Below are positions 42,235 through 45,625 of a stretch of DNA of 45,625 bases, one piece after another. The stretch's first letter is position 1. Each line of letters opens with the position of its first letter. The notes beneath the pieces were generated by a model, which was given only the letters and a program-made list of their open reading frames with translations, did no database searches and had not been told where the DNA came from. The translations under genes and the position numbers were made by a program. Source of the DNA: Pseudonocardiaceae bacterium YIM PH 21723 (GTDB lineage Bacteria > Actinomycetota > Actinomycetes > Mycobacteriales > Pseudonocardiaceae). Where the stretch lies: NCBI GenBank assembly GCA_003600225.1, contig QZFT01000063.1, positions 1-45,625 on the forward strand. The letters are read 5' to 3'.

Positions 42235-45093
42235 TTACTGAACCACGAGTGTGTAGGTCGTGGTGGTGGTGCTGTAGCCGTCGGTGGCCTGAATGGTCAC
42301 CGGGTAGCTGCCGGGCGCCGTGCCGTACCAGGTCCACAGGGTCAGCGTGGAGCTGCCGCCCGAGGAGACCGTCGACGGGCTGAACCAGAAGTAGGCGTCC
42401 AGCTCGTCGTTGATCGCGGTCAGCCGCACGGGACCGCGGGCACCGCTGCCCACGCTCACCTTGGCGGAGATCTGACCGCCCACCGCGACCGTGCCACCGC
42501 TCGGGTTCACCGCGACGGTGAAGTTCCCGCTCGGCGTGGTGGTCGTGGTGGTCGGCGGGGTCGTCGTCGTGGTGCTGGTCGGCGGCGTGGTGGTCGTGGT
42601 GGTGGGCGGCGTGGTCGTCGTGCCACCGCTCACCGCCAGGGCCCAGATCGCCGAGGCGACCGAGTCGGCGCCGCGGTCCAGGATCGTGCCGTTGATGTTG
42701 CCCGGGTTCTTGTCGCAGGCCGAGTGGTAGCAGGAGTCGTAGGCCTGGCCCGACGTGCCGCCCCACTTCTGCGCCTGCGCCGCGGTCTTGCGCGCCGAGG
42801 CGCCCGCGGCGAATCCGCTGGAGGCGATGCCCGCGTTCTGGAAGGAGTAGTCGTCGGAGCGGCCCGCTCCCTCGGTGTTCTCCTCGGCGGCCACGCCGAT
42901 CTTGTCGAAGTAGGCCTTGAACGCCTTGCCGAGGTCGGTGGTGATGTTGTTGATGAAGTACCCACCGTTGGGCGAGCCGGTCATGTCGAAGTTCAGGTAG
43001 GACTTGATCTTCGCCTTGTCCGCGCTGGACAGCGAGTTCACGTAGAACTTGGAACCCACCAGGCCCTGCTCCTCATCGGACCACCAGGCGAACCGCAGGT
43101 GCCGGGACAGCGACGGCTTCTTCGCCGCCACGGTCAGCGCGTTCTCCAGGATGGTGGCCGAGCCGGAGCCGTTGTCGTTGATGCCGGGACCCGCGGACAC
43201 CGAGTCCAGGTGCGCGCCGAGCATCAGCGTATTGCCGGTGTCGCCACCCGGCCAGTCGGCGATCAGGTTCTGCGAGCCACTGGAGCAGCTGGTGCAGTTC
43301 TGCCTGGTCACGGTGTACCCGGCGGCCTTCAGCTTGCCCTCGATGTAGTCCACCGAGGCCTTGAACCCACCGGAACCGGAGTACCGGTTGCCACCGTTGC
43401 CATCGGCCGCCTTCTGCAGCTCGGCCAGGTGACCCTTGACCGCGTCCACCGAGATGTCCGGCGCTTCGGTGGCCGGCGGCTGGCTGGTGGTCGTGGTCGG
43501 CGGGGTGGTGGTCGTGGTGCTGGTCGGCGGCTGCGAGGTCGAGGTGGGCCCGGTGCAGGTCGCCTCACCGGAGACCGCCTTGACGCTGACCGCGTCGAAC
43601 GCCGCCTTGGTGGTGTTGAACTCGCCGCAGCTGTTCGGGAACAGGTTCTTCGCGGCGGTCAGCGCGGCCTTGCGCAGCGCCGCGTAGTTCCACGAGGAGG
43701 TCTTCTGCTGCAGGGCGTTGTAGAAGATCTTGCCCGCGGTCTGGATGCCCAGGCCGGTGATGCTGCTGTTGTTGCAGGTCGGGCTCTCCGGCTGGCCGTT
43801 GGTCGGCTTGCTGCCCTCGGCCAGGAGGTAGAACCAGTGGTTCTGCGGGCCGGCGACCAGGTGCTCGTCGGACGGCCAGCTGGTGGTGTAGCAGTCGGGG
43901 CTGCCACCATCCAGGCTCGGCTTGTACATGAACCGCAGGTTCTTGCCGTTGCCGAAGAAGTCGACCAGCTCGCCGACGTCGTAGTCCGGCTTGTCCTTGC
44001 CGTTCACGTAGTGCTCGACGAGCGCACCGAAGATGTCGCCGGTGGACTCGTTCATGCCGTTGGCCTCGGTGCCGGAACCCTGGCCGGAGCCGGAGTACTG
44101 GAAGATGGCGTGACCGAACTCGTGACCGACGACGTCGATCGAGGTCATGTCCTTGGCCTTGCTGCCGTTGTAGCCGAACTCGGTGTGGTCACCGGTCCAG
44201 TACGCGTTGGCGTCCTGCAGGTTCACCCACGCCGGGAAGCCGCGGCCGTTGCCGTCGATCCCGTTGCGGCCGAACCACTCCTTGACCATGTTCCATTCCT
44301 GCTGGACGGCGAACATGGCGTCCACGCAGGCGGTTTCCACGTTGCGGGCCGCGCCGCTGCCCCAGGAGTCGGTGCTCTTGGTCAGTGCGGTCTTGTTGCT
44401 GATGTTGCCGCACTTGAGCCCGGTCCGGTTCGGGTCGTTCAGCGAGTAGCTGCTGCCCGATCCGGAGGTGTCGATCTGGATGTTGCCGTTGTAGTAGCCG
44501 TTGCCGTCGGCGGCCTTCACCAGGTCGTAGCTGTGGTTGATCGAGCCGTTCTTGGCGTCCACGTAGACGAACTGGTTGCTCGGCTTGTTCTGCTCGGTGC
44601 CGCGGACGCGGACCTCCCAGGCCAGCGCGGGCTGTCCACCGAGCGTGGACACGACCAGCTTGGGCTCCATGCTGTCCGTGGCCTTGTCGAGCTGGGACTT
44701 GGCCTTGGCGAGGGCCTGCTCCTTAGACACCACGGGGGTCGTGTCCACCGAGACGGGCGCGGGATTGGCTTCGTTGGTCGACACGATCTGGCCTGCGGAA
44801 TTGGCCACGACGACCGCGTCGGAACCCACGACGCGCAGGTTCTTGTAGGACTTCTGGTAGCTGATGTAGTTGAGCCCGTTCTCCGCCGGGACCGCGTTCT
44901 GCCGCTGGTAGCTCTCGTCCGGGTTGCGGACGGGGATCGCGGCGTCGGCGGCCAGCAGCGCGGCCTCCTGGGACACCGCGGGAACCGCGGCGTCGTGCCC
45001 ACTGGGGGCGTCGCCCATCGAGGCGGCCACCAGGGCCGCGGTCAAGGCCGCAGAGCACAGCCCGAGGGCGGTGTATGCGTGTGTGCGTCTCAC
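42235..45093 (-). CDS. Secreted M4 metallopeptidase fused to an M28 aminopeptidase and a C-terminal beta-sandwich domain
   Basis: 952-aa exoenzyme. Signal peptide 1-~35; FTP/PepSY-type propeptide to about 190; thermolysin-like M4 domain with H324-E325-F-G-H328, third zinc ligand E349 in NESTGD and H411 as likely active-site His; Thr/Pro linker (515-543); M28 domain with zinc ligands H628, D640, E674/E675, D703 and H790, like Streptomyces griseus aminopeptidase; second Thr/Pro linker (823-856); a ~95-residue beta-sandwich domain ending in VVQ. Both active sites look complete, so one chain joins an endopeptidase and an aminopeptidase. GTG 45093 has AAGGAG seven bases upstream. Confidence 0.95.
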   Translation of the reverse strand: MRRTHAYTALGLCSAALTAALVAASMGDAPSGHDAAVPAVSQEAALLAADAAIPVRNPDESYQRQNAVPAENGLNYISYQKSYKNLRVVGSDAVVVANSAGQIVSTNEANPAPVSVDTTPVVSKEQALAKAKSQLDKATDSMEPKLVVSTLGGQPALAWEVRVRGTEQNKPSNQFVYVDAKNGSINHSYDLVKAADGNGYYNGNIQIDTSGSGSSYSLNDPNRTGLKCGNISNKTALTKSTDSWGSGAARNVETACVDAMFAVQQEWNMVKEWFGRNGIDGNGRGFPAWVNLQDANAYWTGDHTEFGYNGSKAKDMTSIDVVGHEFGHAIFQYSGSGQGSGTEANGMNESTGDIFGALVEHYVNGKDKPDYDVGELVDFFGNGKNLRFMYKPSLDGGSPDCYTTSWPSDEHLVAGPQNHWFYLLAEGSKPTNGQPESPTCNNSSITGLGIQTAGKIFYNALQQKTSSWNYAALRKAALTAAKNLFPNSCGEFNTTKAAFDAVSVKAVSGEATCTGPTSTSQPPTSTTTTTPPTTTTSQPPATEAPDISVDAVKGHLAELQKAADGNGGNRYSGSGGFKASVDYIEGKLKAAGYTVTRQNCTSCSSGSQNLIADWPGGDTGNTLMLGAHLDSVSAGPGINDNGSGSATILENALTVAAKKPSLSRHLRFAWWSDEEQGLVGSKFYVNSLSSADKAKIKSYLNFDMTGSPNGGYFINNITTDLGKAFKAYFDKIGVAAEENTEGAGRSDDYSFQNAGIASSGFAAGASARKTAAQAQKWGGTSGQAYDSCYHSACDKNPGNINGTILDRGADSVASAIWALAVSGGTTTTPPTTTTTTPPTSTTTTTPPTTTTTTPSGNFTVAVNPSGGTVAVGGQISAKVSVGSGARGPVRLTAINDELDAYFWFSPSTVSSGGSSTLTLWTWYGTAPGSYPVTIQATDGYSTTTTTYTLVVQ

Positions 45094-45135
45094 CCGTTTA
45101 CTCCTTCGCGCAGGGTGCGAAATGGCGTAAGGCGG

Positions 45136-45180
45136 ACGCTAAGTCGCCGTCTTGTGCTCCGAATCGGGGAAAACCCTCGT
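45136..45180 (-). promoter_or_regulatory. Shared promoter module, copy upstream of the M4-M28 peptidase
   Basis: GAGGGTTTTCCC and GATTCGG (45179-45159 on the minus strand) precede TAGCGT (45141-45136) by 17 bases. The predicted leader is about 35 bases. It matches the module at 42055-42099 in sequence and spacing. Confidence 0.65.
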
Positions 45181-45532
45181 CGTATGCGCACAAAGACATA
45201 ACTCACCTGGGGTTTTGCGTCGGAATCGAATACTCAGGGTGAGGTCTAGACAATATTGTCGGCCCAATACGCGGCAGGAAGTCTGTTGAACCGAAGGAAC
45301 CCGCGTCGAAACTTGTATTCGCCAACGTTTCTTCGGCGGACGCGACTACGCAGCGATGAATACCCGCCTTATGACGCGCCGGACCGATTGTGGAAGCCGG
45401 CGCGCCCGCTGCGTCTGGAGGTTGTCGAAGGATGGCTTTGGAGGGGAGACGGGCCTTGGGCCGCGTCTTACCTCCCTGCGTGTTGGGTGGGGCACGCCTG
45501 CCTGGGTGGCCGGGGCCGCTGCGCGGGGCTTT
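45181..45532. other. Gap without a recognised gene
   Basis: Beyond the peptidase promoter no convincing gene, RNA or repeat was seen. A 60-codon plus-strand frame at 45356-45538 has no ribosome site and looks accidental. Confidence 0.5.
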
Positions 45533-45589
45533 TCATGATCGTGGGCGGATTTGGTGCGTTAGATGCACCAAATCCGCCCACGATCATGA
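45533..45589. terminator. Perfect 25-bp hairpin near the right edge
   Basis: The arms 45533-45557 and 45565-45589 are exact reverse complements with a 7-base loop. It probably ends a minus-strand gene entering from the right; a frame ending TPAASTSS-stop at 45597 is compatible but too short to judge. Confidence 0.75.
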
Positions 45590-45625
45590 GGAACCGTCAG
45601 CTCGATGTGGATGCCGCCGGGGTGG

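Noticed and set aside
42724-45201. Very long open frame on the plus strand opposite the M4-M28 peptidase
   Set aside because: It is the antisense shadow of a high-GC gene; low complexity, Gly/Val/Arg-rich, no family features, no ribosome site.
45356-45538. 60-codon plus-strand frame near the right edge
   Set aside because: No ribosome site, no recognisable protein features.
45590-45625. HPGGIHIELT-like reading at the right edge, reminiscent of class II DAHP synthase
   Set aside because: The frame runs into the hairpin and ends in unrelated residues; 36 bases are too few to call a gene.

Overview
The window is high-GC DNA with actinobacterial traits: many GTG starts, GTGA/ATGA gene overlaps, Sec signals followed by Pro/Thr stalks, LAxTG-type surface anchors, a PadR regulator and a complete valine-degradation operon. 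A filamentous actinomycete, probably of the Pseudonocardiales, is the best guess. No tRNA, rRNA, IS element or CRISPR array was seen.

Left part (1-6618): the 3' end of a class I ribonucleotide reductase large subunit is coupled to a small subunit that has Phe at the radical-Tyr site and Glu at the first metal position, the signature of class Ic (Mn/Fe). A minus-strand sigma-factor cluster follows. A secreted RTX-repeat protein lies between two paralogous small genes, and an APC-type permease ends the section.

Island (6619-15016): visibly more AT-rich and probably acquired. It holds a Vsr-type endonuclease, a small membrane protein, and a coupled run HTH-GHKL ATPase / unknown 322-aa protein / DUF6339-like protein / C5-methyltransferase homologue, with a second homologue 52 bp further on. 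Both homologues have Arg where the catalytic Cys of the PC motif should be. A third methyltransferase, on the opposite strand, keeps the Cys. A 49-bp inverted repeat precedes the HTH-ATPase gene. This is the strongest candidate for an undescribed, presumably defensive, system.

Cobalamin region (15099-24742): a PadR/FAD-monooxygenase pair is followed by a vitamin B12 capture and import locus. Two cell-wall-anchored alpha/alpha-barrel (prenyltransferase-repeat) proteins, a small membrane protein, a cobalamin riboswitch, two small secreted or membrane proteins resembling the transcobalamin beta domain (DUF4430-like), and ECF transporter T, A-A and S components are arranged with successive 4-bp overlaps. 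The layout looks like a split version of animal intrinsic factor/transcobalamin feeding an ECF transporter.

NTPase/helicase region (24765-34043): two tandem STAND-like NTPases with TPR-like C-termini, the first two apparently leaderless, a Ski2-like helicase with a DUF3516-type C-terminus, a secreted TAP-type hydrolase and a Pro-rich secreted protein.

Right part (34116-45625), all minus strand: valine catabolism (mmsA, acyl-CoA dehydrogenase, 3-hydroxyisobutyryl-CoA hydrolase, mmsB, enoyl-CoA hydratase) with a palindromic operator candidate, ogt plus a GNAT acetyltransferase, a secreted SGNH hydrolase, and a secreted M4-M28 double-peptidase fusion. The last two share a promoter module. Long perfect hairpins mark several gene ends.
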